The notes under the pieces are model-generated. The model did not search any database. It saw only the letters and a list, made by a program, of their open reading frames with translations, and had not been told where the DNA came from. Position numbers and translations under genes: made by a program. From JABHHG01 sp964419445 (GTDB taxonomy: Bacteria > Fidelibacterota > Marinisomatia > SCGC-AAA003-L08 > D37C17), in contig CAYQPE010000012.1 in NCBI GenBank assembly GCA_964419445.1, forward strand, positions 1 through 30,429: a DNA stretch of 30,429 bases, read 5' to 3'. Shown here in pieces: positions 16,794 to 25,258 of this stretch. The first letter of the stretch is position 1, and each line of letters begins with the position of its first letter.

Positions 16794-17127
16794 TAAAACA
16801 TTTATTGAAGGCATCCACTTGTTTAATCAAAGAGAAATAAATAAAGCGCATATATGTTGGGAAAAAATATGGAAAAAGGGAAATGAAAAACATCGAATAG
16901 AAATTAAAGGATTTATTCAATTAACAGGTTCAATCCTAAATGAAGCAGTGGGGAAAGACACAAGCGCACTTTATTTGTCAAAAAAATCCGTTAAGAATAT
17001 CCAGTTTTCAAAAGATTTTACCCAACTAATAGACACAAAAACGCTTTTAAATACTCTAAACGAAAGAACCAACTCTCTTCAGAATAATAAATATTACTCT
17101 AAAGAAATTAAAATTACTCTCCTGTAA
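16783..17127 (+). CDS. Degenerate DUF309-like protein
   Basis: 114-aa protein whose first half follows DUF309: FIEGIHLFNQREINKAHICW, then EKIWKK and IEIKGFIQLTGSILN. The HE of the family's H-E-x-W-E motif is His-Ile here (AHICWEKIW versus AHEYWEDIW in the copy at 1727-2080), and the C-terminal half is poorly conserved. It starts with ATG at 16783, overlapping the cytochrome 3' end by 11 bases, so it belongs to the beta-helix/cytochrome operon. Its 3' end overlaps the convergent enoyl-CoA hydratase gene by 14 bases. Function is unknown. Confidence 0.7.
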   Translation: MDINKTFIEGIHLFNQREINKAHICWEKIWKKGNEKHRIEIKGFIQLTGSILNEAVGKDTSALYLSKKSVKNIQFSKDFTQLIDTKTLLNTLNERTNSLQNNKYYSKEIKITLL

Positions 17128-17890
17128 ACTGAGCTTTGCGTTTTTCAACAAATGCTAATGTGCCCTCTTTTTGATCTTTCGTATTGAAAATTTTACCAAA
17201 TCTTTCAGCCTCTTGTTCTAAACCTTTTGATATGGGATGGTCCAATCCATTATTCACAGAATGAATTGTTTCTGTAAGCGCAATTGGCGCATTATTTAAA
17301 ATTTTACTCGCCAATTTTTTACAAGCATCAATTAACTCATCTGAAGGGTAAATTGAATTTACCAATCCCATTGACTTTGCCTCATCAACATTAATCATTT
17401 TACCACTAAGTAAAATTTCCAAGGCTTGACCTTTACCTACAAGTCTTGGTAATCGTTGAGTTCCCCCAAAACCAGCAATTAAACCTAATCCAACTTCTGG
17501 TTGCCCAAGTTTAGCATTTAATGATGCATATCTAATATGACAGGCCATGGCAAATTCACACCCACCGCCCAATGCAAAACCATTTATTGCAGCAATAACA
17601 GGTTTAGGAGAATTTTCAATATAAGAAGTTAATAATTGACCTTTTCTTGCATACTCAATTGCTTCACGTTCGTTTAATGACGACATTTCTTTAATATCTG
17701 CACCTGCAATAAATGCCTTTTCTCCCACACCAGTAAAGATAATTGCGCCAACCTCATTATCATCTATTAAACTTTTAAATGCAAATTGTAGATCATCTAA
17801 AACTTCATTTGATAATGCATTTAATTGGTTGGGTCTATTAACTTCAATTATCCCAATTTTATTTTCAATATTAATATTTACTGTACTCAT
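17114..17890 (-). CDS. Enoyl-CoA hydratase/isomerase family protein
   Basis: 258-aa crotonase with both hydratase glutamates: Glu112 in GGGCEFAMAC and Glu132 in LGQPEVGLG. The oxyanion-hole segment AFIAGADIKEM and the GFGGTQRLPRLVG loop are also present. It probably hydrates short-chain enoyl-CoA (crotonyl-CoA or 3-hydroxybutyryl-CoA type) in the cytoplasm. The ATG at 17890 is preferred over a TTG at 17899 and overlaps the trkH stop by four bases (ATGA), placing this metabolic gene at the end of a potassium-uptake operon, with no obvious functional link. Confidence 0.93.
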   Translation of the reverse strand: MSTVNINIENKIGIIEVNRPNQLNALSNEVLDDLQFAFKSLIDDNEVGAIIFTGVGEKAFIAGADIKEMSSLNEREAIEYARKGQLLTSYIENSPKPVIAAINGFALGGGCEFAMACHIRYASLNAKLGQPEVGLGLIAGFGGTQRLPRLVGKGQALEILLSGKMINVDEAKSMGLVNSIYPSDELIDACKKLASKILNNAPIALTETIHSVNNGLDHPISKGLEQEAERFGKIFNTKDQKEGTLAFVEKRKAQFTGE

Positions 17891-19341
17891 TTTTTCCAAA
17901 ATCCTCGACTAAATAAAACAACAACTGTGAAAATTTCTAATCTGCCTAAAAGCATGGTAAAGGATGCTACCCACTTTGCAAAATCAGTTAAATGTGCCCA
18001 ATTCTCCCATGGTCCAATTGCACCTAATCCTGGTCCAATATTACCAATGGCTGATGCAGCCGCAGTTAATGAGGTTTCCACATCAAGGCCTGTAATTGAG
18101 AATACCACTGAACAAAATACAAAAATAAAAATGTAAAAGAGATAAAACCCCAATGTATTTTTTACAACATCATCAGAAATTAGCTCTCCACCAATTTTAA
18201 TAGGGAATACTCCTTTAGGATGTAAAAGTTTTCTTACTTCAGATACTAAATATTTATAAATGAGGATAGAGCGAATAATTTTCATCCCACCAGTGGTAGA
18301 ACCTGCACATCCACCAATAAATAATAAGAAAAAAACTAACATTTTTGATAATGATGGCCATGCTTCAAAATTTTCAGTTCCAAAACCGGTAGTTGTTAAC
18401 AATGAGATAGAAGTAAATATAGAGTGGCGTACAGAGTCTAAACTCCAATGATAAATTGATGATGTATTTATAAAAAAGAAAATTGAAAAAACAAAAATAA
18501 GTGCCAAATAAACTTTGAATTCTCTGTCTTTAAAATACTCAAATCTTTTTTTATTAATAGATAAATAATGCAAAGAAAAATTAGTTGCAGCTAAGAACAT
18601 AAAAATCATTAAAACAATTTGGATACTCCCACTAAAAGCGCCAGCGCTTGCATTTTTTGTAGAAAATCCACCGGTTGCCATCGTTCCAAATGAATGACAA
18701 AATGCATCAAACCATGTCATCCCAAACACTTTAAGAACTATCGATTCTATTAAGACAAAACCAACATAAATAAGCCATAGCAATTTTGCAGTTTGCTTCA
18801 CACGTGGGGTTAACTTATCTGCAACAGGACCGGCAACTTCTGCTCGAAATAGCTGAACGCCGCCCATTCCCAACATTGGTAATATTGCTAAACTAAAAAC
18901 GATAATCCCCATACCCCCAATAAAATGGGTGAAACTTCTCCAAAATAGTATGCCATGTGGCAAGGATTCTATATCGATGGTATTAACCCCACCAAGGATG
19001 CTTGCTCCTGTAGTAGTTAATCCCGAAATTGCCTCAAAGAATGCATCGGTATAAGATAAATTGGTTGAGAGAAATAAAGGAAGTGCACAGAATCCTGCCA
19101 TAGCAACCCATCCCAAGGTGACAATTGCAAATCCATCTCGCGTTGATAATTCCTTAGGTTTTTTTGAATAAGTAGCAATGAAAAGAATGAATCCAAGACT
19201 GGTAGTAATACCACATGATTTTAATATAGGAATTAAATCACTCTCAGCATAATACAGGCTCCATCCTGCACTGAGTAACATTGAGATTCCCAAAACTATC
19301 CAACTGAGGCCAATTATATTAAATATATGTCGTCTTAACAT
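17887..19341 (-). CDS. trkH: Trk potassium uptake protein, membrane subunit
   Basis: 484-aa multi-spanning K+ translocating subunit. The four pore-loop motifs are visible in order: SGLTTTGASILGG, GTMATGGFSTKNAS, SLLTTTGFGTENF and AIGNIGPGLGAIGP, each with the filter glycine. GGCAGSTTGGMK, a TrkH hallmark, precedes the C-terminal part. It works in the inner membrane with the cytoplasmic regulatory ring formed by TrkA, which is encoded six bases upstream on the same transcript. Confidence 0.97.
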   Translation of the reverse strand: MLRRHIFNIIGLSWIVLGISMLLSAGWSLYYAESDLIPILKSCGITTSLGFILFIATYSKKPKELSTRDGFAIVTLGWVAMAGFCALPLFLSTNLSYTDAFFEAISGLTTTGASILGGVNTIDIESLPHGILFWRSFTHFIGGMGIIVFSLAILPMLGMGGVQLFRAEVAGPVADKLTPRVKQTAKLLWLIYVGFVLIESIVLKVFGMTWFDAFCHSFGTMATGGFSTKNASAGAFSGSIQIVLMIFMFLAATNFSLHYLSINKKRFEYFKDREFKVYLALIFVFSIFFFINTSSIYHWSLDSVRHSIFTSISLLTTTGFGTENFEAWPSLSKMLVFFLLFIGGCAGSTTGGMKIIRSILIYKYLVSEVRKLLHPKGVFPIKIGGELISDDVVKNTLGFYLFYIFIFVFCSVVFSITGLDVETSLTAAASAIGNIGPGLGAIGPWENWAHLTDFAKWVASFTMLLGRLEIFTVVVLFSRGFWKK

Positions 19342-19347
19342 TTAAGA

Positions 19348-20697
19348 TTAATCGAATAAAGATTCAATTTTTGATACATGGTCAGGTTTAGAGAAAAATA
19401 GTAGTTTATCCCCAGATTTGATTTCAATATGGCTATCTGGAATTCGTGGTTTTCCATCTCGTACTATCATACTCAGACATACATTTTCAGGAATTTTATC
19501 CAATGTATATTTTTTATGTAGGTATTTACAATCATTTTGAACGGTTAATTCAACAGATTCAACCTCAATATCTTCAAAGCGAGATACAGGGTGGGCTTGC
19601 TGATCACTTCTAATAATTTTTATGACTTCATTTACGGCTGCTGTATTTTTACTCACAACTGCATCTACACCAATACGTCGTACTGACTTTAAATAGTTAG
19701 TAGTATTTATATGCAGTATCACCTGCTTCACTCCATAATGTTTGACTAACAAACTTGCCATAATATTGGTTTGTTCATTTTCAGTGGCTGAAATAAAACA
19801 ATCCATTTCAGATATATTTTCAGACTCCAGAAAATCTGTGTCTAACCCATCACCCATGACCATTAGAGCATCATTTAATTTATTTCCATGTTCTATGGCC
19901 TTGCTTTCATTTTGCTCTATAATTCTTACATCATAGTCAGATTGAAGCGATTTAGCTAAGAGACGCCCAATTTTACCCGCCCCTAAAATGGCAATATTTT
20001 GAACTTTAATCGCAGGTTTTCCTGCCATACTCTGTATGTCTTGAATATCTTCTTCACGACCAATAAAATATACAAAATCGTCTTTATGATATTTTGAATC
20101 TTGGTGAGGAATAAAGCTTTCATCATCACGAATAACTACAGCCAATTTATGAGGTATAAATGGATTTGATAACTCAACTTGTTTTGCCGTCCGTCCAATA
20201 ATAGGAGATGAATCTGTTAAGTTTATTCCGACTAACATTACTTTTCCGTTGAAAAATTCTTGAATTTCAACAGCTGAGGATTGACGTATCAAACTTTCAA
20301 TTTCTTTTTGAGCAGCTTTTTCGGGAAATACTACATGATTTATATTAAAATCTTCAGGGGTAATTACTGCATCTTTGTGGGAATATTCCGTATTTCTCAA
20401 GCGACAAATTATTTTTTTTGCACCCATTTTTTTTGCAATTTTTGATGCAACAAGGTTGACTTCATCAATTCGTGTGAGTGCCAAAAGGTAATCAATGTCA
20501 TTCATCTCAATTTTTTGTAGAATTCGTTGAGATGCACCATCACCTGTAATAACACGTGCATCAAAGTTATTTTTAACTCTGCTACACTTCTCTTTTGATA
20601 TATCAATGACTGTTATATCGTAGTTTTCTTTACTCAGTGCTCTCGTTAGATTATATCCAACTTCACCAGCACCAATGATTACTATATTAAGGCTCAT
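19348..20697 (-). CDS. trkA: Trk potassium uptake protein, regulatory NAD-binding subunit
   Basis: 449-aa peripheral protein with two tandem RCK units: an N-terminal Rossmann fold starting IVIIGAGEVG (GAGEVG at 9-14) and a second at IAILGAGKIG (239-244), each followed by an RCK_C region. It gates the TrkH channel in response to nucleotides. The length matches the double-RCK TrkA of proteobacteria. The ATG at 20695-20697 opens the operon trkA-trkH-enoyl-CoA hydratase. Confidence 0.97.
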   Translation of the reverse strand: MSLNIVIIGAGEVGYNLTRALSKENYDITVIDISKEKCSRVKNNFDARVITGDGASQRILQKIEMNDIDYLLALTRIDEVNLVASKIAKKMGAKKIICRLRNTEYSHKDAVITPEDFNINHVVFPEKAAQKEIESLIRQSSAVEIQEFFNGKVMLVGINLTDSSPIIGRTAKQVELSNPFIPHKLAVVIRDDESFIPHQDSKYHKDDFVYFIGREEDIQDIQSMAGKPAIKVQNIAILGAGKIGRLLAKSLQSDYDVRIIEQNESKAIEHGNKLNDALMVMGDGLDTDFLESENISEMDCFISATENEQTNIMASLLVKHYGVKQVILHINTTNYLKSVRRIGVDAVVSKNTAAVNEVIKIIRSDQQAHPVSRFEDIEVESVELTVQNDCKYLHKKYTLDKIPENVCLSMIVRDGKPRIPDSHIEIKSGDKLLFFSKPDHVSKIESLFD

Positions 20698-20754
20698 TTA
20701 TATACTATCATCAATTGAAGATTACCAATGTGAGTAATTTGATTTAGTTTTATA

Positions 20755-20760
20755 ATTATA
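20755..20760 (-). promoter_or_regulatory. Candidate -10 element for the trkA operon
   Basis: The minus strand reads TATAAT here, 57 bases before the trkA start. No good -35 hexamer lies at the usual distance, but a 5-bp inverted repeat (CAAGT-ATTC-ACTTG, plus-strand 20763-20776) sits just upstream of the -10. The gap also contains the terminator of the preceding gene, so a promoter is needed here. Confidence 0.35.
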
Positions 20761-20791
20761 TGCAAGTATTCACTTGAAAATATGCATAAAA

Positions 20792-20817
20792 AAACCCCGC
20801 CTAAAAAGGCGGGGTTT
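20792..20817 (-). terminator. Rho-independent terminator of the cohesin-like secreted protein gene
   Basis: A perfect 10-bp stem (AAACCCCGCC / GGCGGGGTTT) with a 6-base loop is followed on the minus strand by a run of seven T (the last three of the stem plus four more). It lies 24 bases after the stop of the gene ending at 20841 and upstream of trkA, separating the two units. Confidence 0.92.
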
Positions 20818-20840
20818 AACATACAATATATGAATTAAAA

Positions 20841-21581
20841 TTATTTTAATAATGTCATTGTAATTGTATCAGAAAATCCAGGTGCATTCATTTTAACAAT
20901 GTAACGACCGCTAGCCACTTGTTGACCAGCATTATTTAAACCATTCCAAACGGCTTGATAAGGTCCTGCAGAAACATTTTCAGAAATTATAGTTCTTACT
21001 TCTGCACCATTAAGATCATAAACAACCAATGAAACCATTCCATCTGCATTCAATTCATAAGGAATTGTAGTTGATGGGTTAAATGGGTTTGGATAGTTTT
21101 TAGATAATGAGGTTGAAAGTGGTAATGTGTTTTCAAAAGAAACTGATGAAACAGGGAAAGTATAATCCGCTGTTATGTTTTCACCATGCTTTCCTGCAAC
21201 AACAACATTATTTAAATGAATGTCACTTTTACCCGCAAATCCATCCACAGGGGTAAAATTGAATTCAATAACATTAGATAATTCTTCAGGATTTAAAGAT
21301 TTTCCATCCATGCTAAAAATTATCCCTTTAACAATACCGTTATTATCAGAATTATACTCAAAAGTAAATCCATCTAATAATGATGATGCGTCTTCAAATT
21401 TAACTTCATCTGAATTGTAATTCAGATTAAACTGTAAGCCTTTTACTTCATGATTTGAAGTAGAATTGGCTAAGGACAATTTTAAAGCAGAAGAATTTAA
21501 ATCCTTCTCTAACGCTACTTGACCACCAAACGCCAGGGTTGCACCCAAAGCCACGGTTAACAAAATTGATGTTCTTTTCAT
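20841..21581 (-). CDS. Secreted cohesin-like protein with FlgD/Ig-like C-terminal sorting domain
   Basis: 246-aa exported protein. The signal peptide MKRTSILLTVALGATLAFGG is followed by a cohesin-like beta domain (about 25-140: LKLSLANSTSNHEVKGLQFN, then NSDEVKFED and VIEFNFTPVDGFAG). The C-terminal domain begins NYPNPFNPSTTIPYEL (162-177), continues VVYDLNGAEVRTI and ends in MTLLK, the FlgD/Ig-like tag used for outer-membrane export and anchoring in FCB bacteria. I moved the start to the ATG at 21579-21581, which has AAGGAG upstream, away from a TTG at 21644. It has its own promoter-like sequence and a strong terminator, which suggests a monocistronic, possibly abundant surface protein. No dockerin partner is seen. 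Confidence 0.85.
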   Translation of the reverse strand: MKRTSILLTVALGATLAFGGQVALEKDLNSSALKLSLANSTSNHEVKGLQFNLNYNSDEVKFEDASSLLDGFTFEYNSDNNGIVKGIIFSMDGKSLNPEELSNVIEFNFTPVDGFAGKSDIHLNNVVVAGKHGENITADYTFPVSSVSFENTLPLSTSLSKNYPNPFNPSTTIPYELNADGMVSLVVYDLNGAEVRTIISENVSAGPYQAVWNGLNNAGQQVASGRYIVKMNAPGFSDTITMTLLK

Positions 21582-21612
21582 TTCCAATGCTCCTTTGTTT
21601 TTCTGTACTAAA

Positions 21613-21640
21613 GTTATAAAAAAATATTCAATGAATGCAA
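21613..21640 (-). promoter_or_regulatory. Candidate sigma-70-like promoter of the cohesin-like protein gene
   Basis: On the minus strand TTGCAT (21635-21640) and TATAAC (21613-21618) are separated by 16 bases, in the gap between the murA stop and the 21581 start. The distance from the -10 to the ATG is about 31 bases. Promoter consensus in this lineage is not known to me. Confidence 0.35.
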
Positions 21641-21681
21641 ACATTAAAGAAATTAATTATGTAACAAAATATTTCATATAA

Positions 21682-22935
21682 TTAACCAGAGACTCGCGTA
21701 ATGTCTGCACCCACATTTTGTAATTTTTTCTCTATATTCTCATATCCCCTATCAATATGGTAAACTCTAGAAATTTCACTAGTGCCTGATGCTGCCAATG
21801 CACCTAAAATTAATGATGCACTGGCACGAATGTCTGTTGACATAACTGGCGCACCCTTTAAATCTGTCACTCCTGATACTGATGCTACATTATTATTTAA
21901 CTGAATTTTTGCGCCAAATCGTCCCAATTCGGCAATATGAGTGAAGCGATCATGATAAATTTCATCAATTATAGTCGAATCACCATCAGCATTACTCATA
22001 AGTACCATCCACTGTGCTTGCAAATCGGTTGGAAATCCAGGATATACAGCAGTTGTCATATCTACAGGGTGAATTTTCTTATTTGATTTTACGGTGATAC
22101 ACATCCCATCAATTGTAATTTCAATACCTACTTCCTTTAACTTTGAAATAACTATACCTAAATGTTTTGGATTTACATTTTTAAGGGTTACTTCACCACC
22201 TGCAAGAGCGACAGCTATTAGATATGTTCCAGCTTCAATTCTATCTGGAATTATATCATATTCAAAATCTCCATTTAACTCATTTTTTCCATGAATTGAA
22301 AGTGTATTAGAATCTTTCCCATCAATTTTAGCACCCATTTTTTCAAGGAATTCAATTAAATCTGTAATTTCAGGCTCATAGGATGCATTGTAAATATTGG
22401 TGGTTCCTTCTGCTTTCACTGCAGCCATCAGCGTATTACCGGTGGCACCCACACTAACTTTTTCAAAATTAATATCAGCGCCTTTCAATTTACCTTTAGA
22501 GATAAGATTACCACTTTCCAGGTCTATAGTTGCTCCCATTGCTTCCAATGCTTTTAAATGAAAGTCAACAGGACGTGGACCCCATGCGCATCCTCCAGGT
22601 AGTGACACCTCTGCATAATTATACCTACTCATAAATGGGCCTAAAACATAAAATGATGCCCTCATCGTTTTTACTAATTCGTATGGTGCAACGGGTTTGT
22701 CACAATTATTTGTATCAATTTTCATACAATTATCATAAAATTGTACACTACCACCAATCATTTCAATTAGCCTACCCATGGTACGCGTATCACGTAAATT
22801 GGGCACATTATTTAAAACGTATTTCCCCGGTTCAATTATTGATGCTGTCATAATAGGAAGTACAGCATTTTTGGCACCACTTATTTCTATTTCACCATAT
22901 AGAGGTTTACCTCCATTGATTACAATTTTATCCAT
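21682..22935 (-). CDS. murA: UDP-N-acetylglucosamine 1-carboxyvinyltransferase
   Basis: 417-aa full-length MurA, which adds enolpyruvate to UDP-GlcNAc in the first committed step of peptidoglycan synthesis. SGAKNAVLP is the N-terminal substrate loop with its Lys. The catalytic loop PGGCAWGPRPVDFH carries Cys116, the residue alkylated by fosfomycin, so the enzyme should be fosfomycin-sensitive in principle. TAVYPGFPTDLQAQ carries the catalytic Asp. The ATG at 22935 is preferred over a TTG at 22947 and overlaps the recN 3' end by eight bases. Confidence 0.97.
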   Translation of the reverse strand: MDKIVINGGKPLYGEIEISGAKNAVLPIMTASIIEPGKYVLNNVPNLRDTRTMGRLIEMIGGSVQFYDNCMKIDTNNCDKPVAPYELVKTMRASFYVLGPFMSRYNYAEVSLPGGCAWGPRPVDFHLKALEAMGATIDLESGNLISKGKLKGADINFEKVSVGATGNTLMAAVKAEGTTNIYNASYEPEITDLIEFLEKMGAKIDGKDSNTLSIHGKNELNGDFEYDIIPDRIEAGTYLIAVALAGGEVTLKNVNPKHLGIVISKLKEVGIEITIDGMCITVKSNKKIHPVDMTTAVYPGFPTDLQAQWMVLMSNADGDSTIIDEIYHDRFTHIAELGRFGAKIQLNNNVASVSGVTDLKGAPVMSTDIRASASLILGALAASGTSEISRVYHIDRGYENIEKKLQNVGADITRVSG

Positions 22936-24544
22936 AATTTCTTTCAATTAAATGTTCGGCTTGTTTTAAACTGCTTTCAGTAAGGGTTTTACCGCTTATT
23001 AAACTGGCAATTTCATTAATCCGTTTATCTTTATTTAGCTTGTATATACTTACCGTAGTCCTATCTTGAGATATTTGCTTGCTCACTTTATAATGAGAAT
23101 TCCCCATGCCAGCAATTTGAGACAGATGAGAGATACATAATACCTGATGTGATTTACCCAACTGATTTATTTTAAAACCAACTTTTTCAGCAGTTGCACC
23201 TGAAATTCCACTATCAATCTCATCAAAGATAAGTGTATCTACAGTGTCAGAGTTTTGTAAAGCTAACTTAATGGCTAGCATAATACGTGAAATTTCTCCA
23301 CCAGATGCAATTTTTGCCAATGGTTTTAATACTTCACCAATATTTGTTTTTATGAAAAATTCACATATATCTGAGCCATATTCAGTACAAGGGGTAATAT
23401 TTTTAAACTTAATACTGAACTCAACTGATTCCATGTCCATTTCCATTACATGCGTTGTAATTTCATTTTCAAGCCGCTGAGCCGCTGCTTTACGTGAATT
23501 CGATAGCGCTTTACAATATTTATCCAGTTGAATTTGAATATTTTCACATTCATTTTCTAACTTAGGTATTTGTTTAAAAATGCTGGCATCTTCTAACAAT
23601 TGGGATTCAATATCTTCTTTATATGCTAATACGGATTCAATTGAACCTCCATATTTACGTTTAAGCATTTCCACATGGGATAATCGTTGATTTACAATTT
23701 CTAATCTTTCCTCATCAATAATAAATGAATCTTTTAAGCTATTTAATTCATCAGAGATATCCCCTGCTTCTATTTTTAGGGATTCAATACGATTAGTTAT
23801 GCGTTCTAAGGCTTCATGTGAAGATGCAAATGGTTGAAGTGATGAGTCAATATTGGCTATTTGAGACTCAATAGAACCTTCTGATACAGATAATTCCTCC
23901 ATTATATCATAAATAAGTTTCTGAATTTCATAGGCATTATTTAATAACAAATGCTCTTTATCTAATTCAGAATCCATCCCCACCGTAATTTCAAACTCAC
24001 TTAATTCTTTCAATTGAAATTCAATCAATTCCCGCTTTTCATTTAAATCTGCCTGTTGTTGTTTAAGGCCTGACAATTCATTTTTTTTGTTTTCTAAATT
24101 TTGAAATGTAGTTTGAACGTTTTCCAATAATTGGGGGTGATGGGCGTACGCATCTAAATAATGTAAATGAGATTTTACATCTAACAATTTTTGATGTTCA
24201 TGCTGACCGTGTAAATCAAAATAATTTGCTGTTAATGAAGATAAAGTGGATAAATTAATTGGCTCATCATTGCAATAAATTTTAGATTGTCCATTTGCTG
24301 AAATTACACGCCTAATAATAAATTCATCATCACCTTGATTGAAAGTAGCTTCCAAGACGGTTCTATTGGTATCATATCTCATATGGTCTTTACTAAACCG
24401 TCCACCCCTTATATATGATAATGCACTCATAATAATTGATTTTCCCGATCCCGTTTCTCCAGTTATAATATTTAAACCAGAGTCAAAGTCTACATTCAAT
24501 TCATCAATTATGGCTAAATTCTTAATATATAATGATGAGATCAC
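22928..24544 (-). CDS. recN: DNA repair protein RecN (SMC-like ATPase)
   Basis: 538-aa SMC-like ATPase of recombinational double-strand-break repair. The N-terminal globular part begins ISSLYIKNLAIIDELNVDF with Walker A GETGSGKS (29-36). Long coiled-coil stretches fill the middle, and the C-terminal part carries LASGGEISRIMLAIKLAL and Walker B DTLIFDEIDSGISG. The start is GTG (24542-24544), in GTGA overlap with the VanZ-like stop. This is supported because the conserved N-terminus begins at once and no ATG precedes it. It is the fourth gene of the HAD-acpS-VanZ-recN-murA transcript. Confidence 0.96.
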   Translation of the reverse strand: MISSLYIKNLAIIDELNVDFDSGLNIITGETGSGKSIIMSALSYIRGGRFSKDHMRYDTNRTVLEATFNQGDDEFIIRRVISANGQSKIYCNDEPINLSTLSSLTANYFDLHGQHEHQKLLDVKSHLHYLDAYAHHPQLLENVQTTFQNLENKKNELSGLKQQQADLNEKRELIEFQLKELSEFEITVGMDSELDKEHLLLNNAYEIQKLIYDIMEELSVSEGSIESQIANIDSSLQPFASSHEALERITNRIESLKIEAGDISDELNSLKDSFIIDEERLEIVNQRLSHVEMLKRKYGGSIESVLAYKEDIESQLLEDASIFKQIPKLENECENIQIQLDKYCKALSNSRKAAAQRLENEITTHVMEMDMESVEFSIKFKNITPCTEYGSDICEFFIKTNIGEVLKPLAKIASGGEISRIMLAIKLALQNSDTVDTLIFDEIDSGISGATAEKVGFKINQLGKSHQVLCISHLSQIAGMGNSHYKVSKQISQDRTTVSIYKLNKDKRINEIASLISGKTLTESSLKQAEHLIERNYG

Positions 24545-24894
24545 TTGAGTTTTTTCCTTAAAAAACAGCCAATTAAACCACCGCTTATATCTGCAATACC
24601 ATCCATAACATCGGGTATTCTTCCTGGTGTAAAATGCTGAACGGATTCATCAATAATGGGAAATATGATGATAAACGTAATTATCCCCTGCCAATCCTTT
24701 TTAGAAAGTGGATTCACCATAAGTGCATTAACCAATAAAAATCCTAGAATCAAATATTCAAAAAAATGTACATATTTATCATAACGCCATAAAAAACCAA
24801 AATATCCCATATCTGATGATGGAGTTGCAGAGATGTACACAATTGAACAAAGGTAAATTATAAAAATCCATGTTCGGGGAGACGATAATTGCAT
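24541..24894 (-). CDS. VanZ-like membrane protein
   Basis: 117-aa protein with four hydrophobic segments and the VanZ pattern: RYDKYVHFFEYLILGFLL (D-K-x-x-H-x-x-x-Y), DESVQHFTPGR with the D-E-x-x-Q-x-x-x-P-G-R motif, then DVMDGIADISGG. VanZ of Tn1546 gives low-level teicoplanin resistance, but most chromosomal VanZ-like proteins have no known role. It lies one base after acpS and overlaps recN by four bases, so it is inside the operon. Confidence 0.87.
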   Translation of the reverse strand: MQLSSPRTWIFIIYLCSIVYISATPSSDMGYFGFLWRYDKYVHFFEYLILGFLLVNALMVNPLSKKDWQGIITFIIIFPIIDESVQHFTPGRIPDVMDGIADISGGLIGCFLRKKLK

Positions 24895-24895
24895 A

Positions 24896-25258
24896 TTACT
24901 TTAATATAAAAATTGCAGTGGCAGTAGCATAATTTTCAGTGTGAGATATTGATACCCGAACTATACCCTTGTCCTGAATATCTTGAGAGAGTCTTACACT
25001 GGGTGCCCCAGAAATCTCTCTCCCCACAATAATATCTTTTAAGAGTACATAATCAAATAATTCTGAAGACAATAACGCTTTTTTTATGGCTTCTTTGGCA
25101 CTAAATCTACCTGCATAGTGTAATGCTGGATTTACTCGTGTAGAGCAATATTCTACTTCATCTTGATGATATACATGAGATAAAAAACGGTCACCTTTTT
25201 CATCTAACATTTTTCTAATTCTTGATACTTCTACAATATCCGTACCTATAAATGTCAT
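24896..25258 (-). CDS. acpS: Holo-[acyl-carrier-protein] synthase
   Basis: 120-aa AcpS, which transfers phosphopantetheine from CoA to the serine of apo-ACP in fatty-acid synthesis. MTFIGTDIVEVSRI carries the magnesium-binding Asp7 and GRFSAKEAIKKAL the Glu56 and Lys. VSISHTENYATA is the third motif. The length is that of the bacterial trimeric enzyme. The ATG at 25258 overlaps the HAD gene stop by four bases (ATGA). Confidence 0.96.
   Translation of the reverse strand: MTFIGTDIVEVSRIRKMLDEKGDRFLSHVYHQDEVEYCSTRVNPALHYAGRFSAKEAIKKALLSSELFDYVLLKDIIVGREISGAPSVRLSQDIQDKGIVRVSISHTENYATATAIFILK

Noticed and set aside
21582..21644. TTG extension of the cohesin-like protein
   Set aside because: The added residues precede a complete signal peptide and overlap the promoter-like region and the ribosome site.
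24541..24894. Glycopeptide resistance determinant (VanZ)
   Set aside because: There is no vanHAX or mobile context; the gene sits in a housekeeping operon, so only family membership is claimed.
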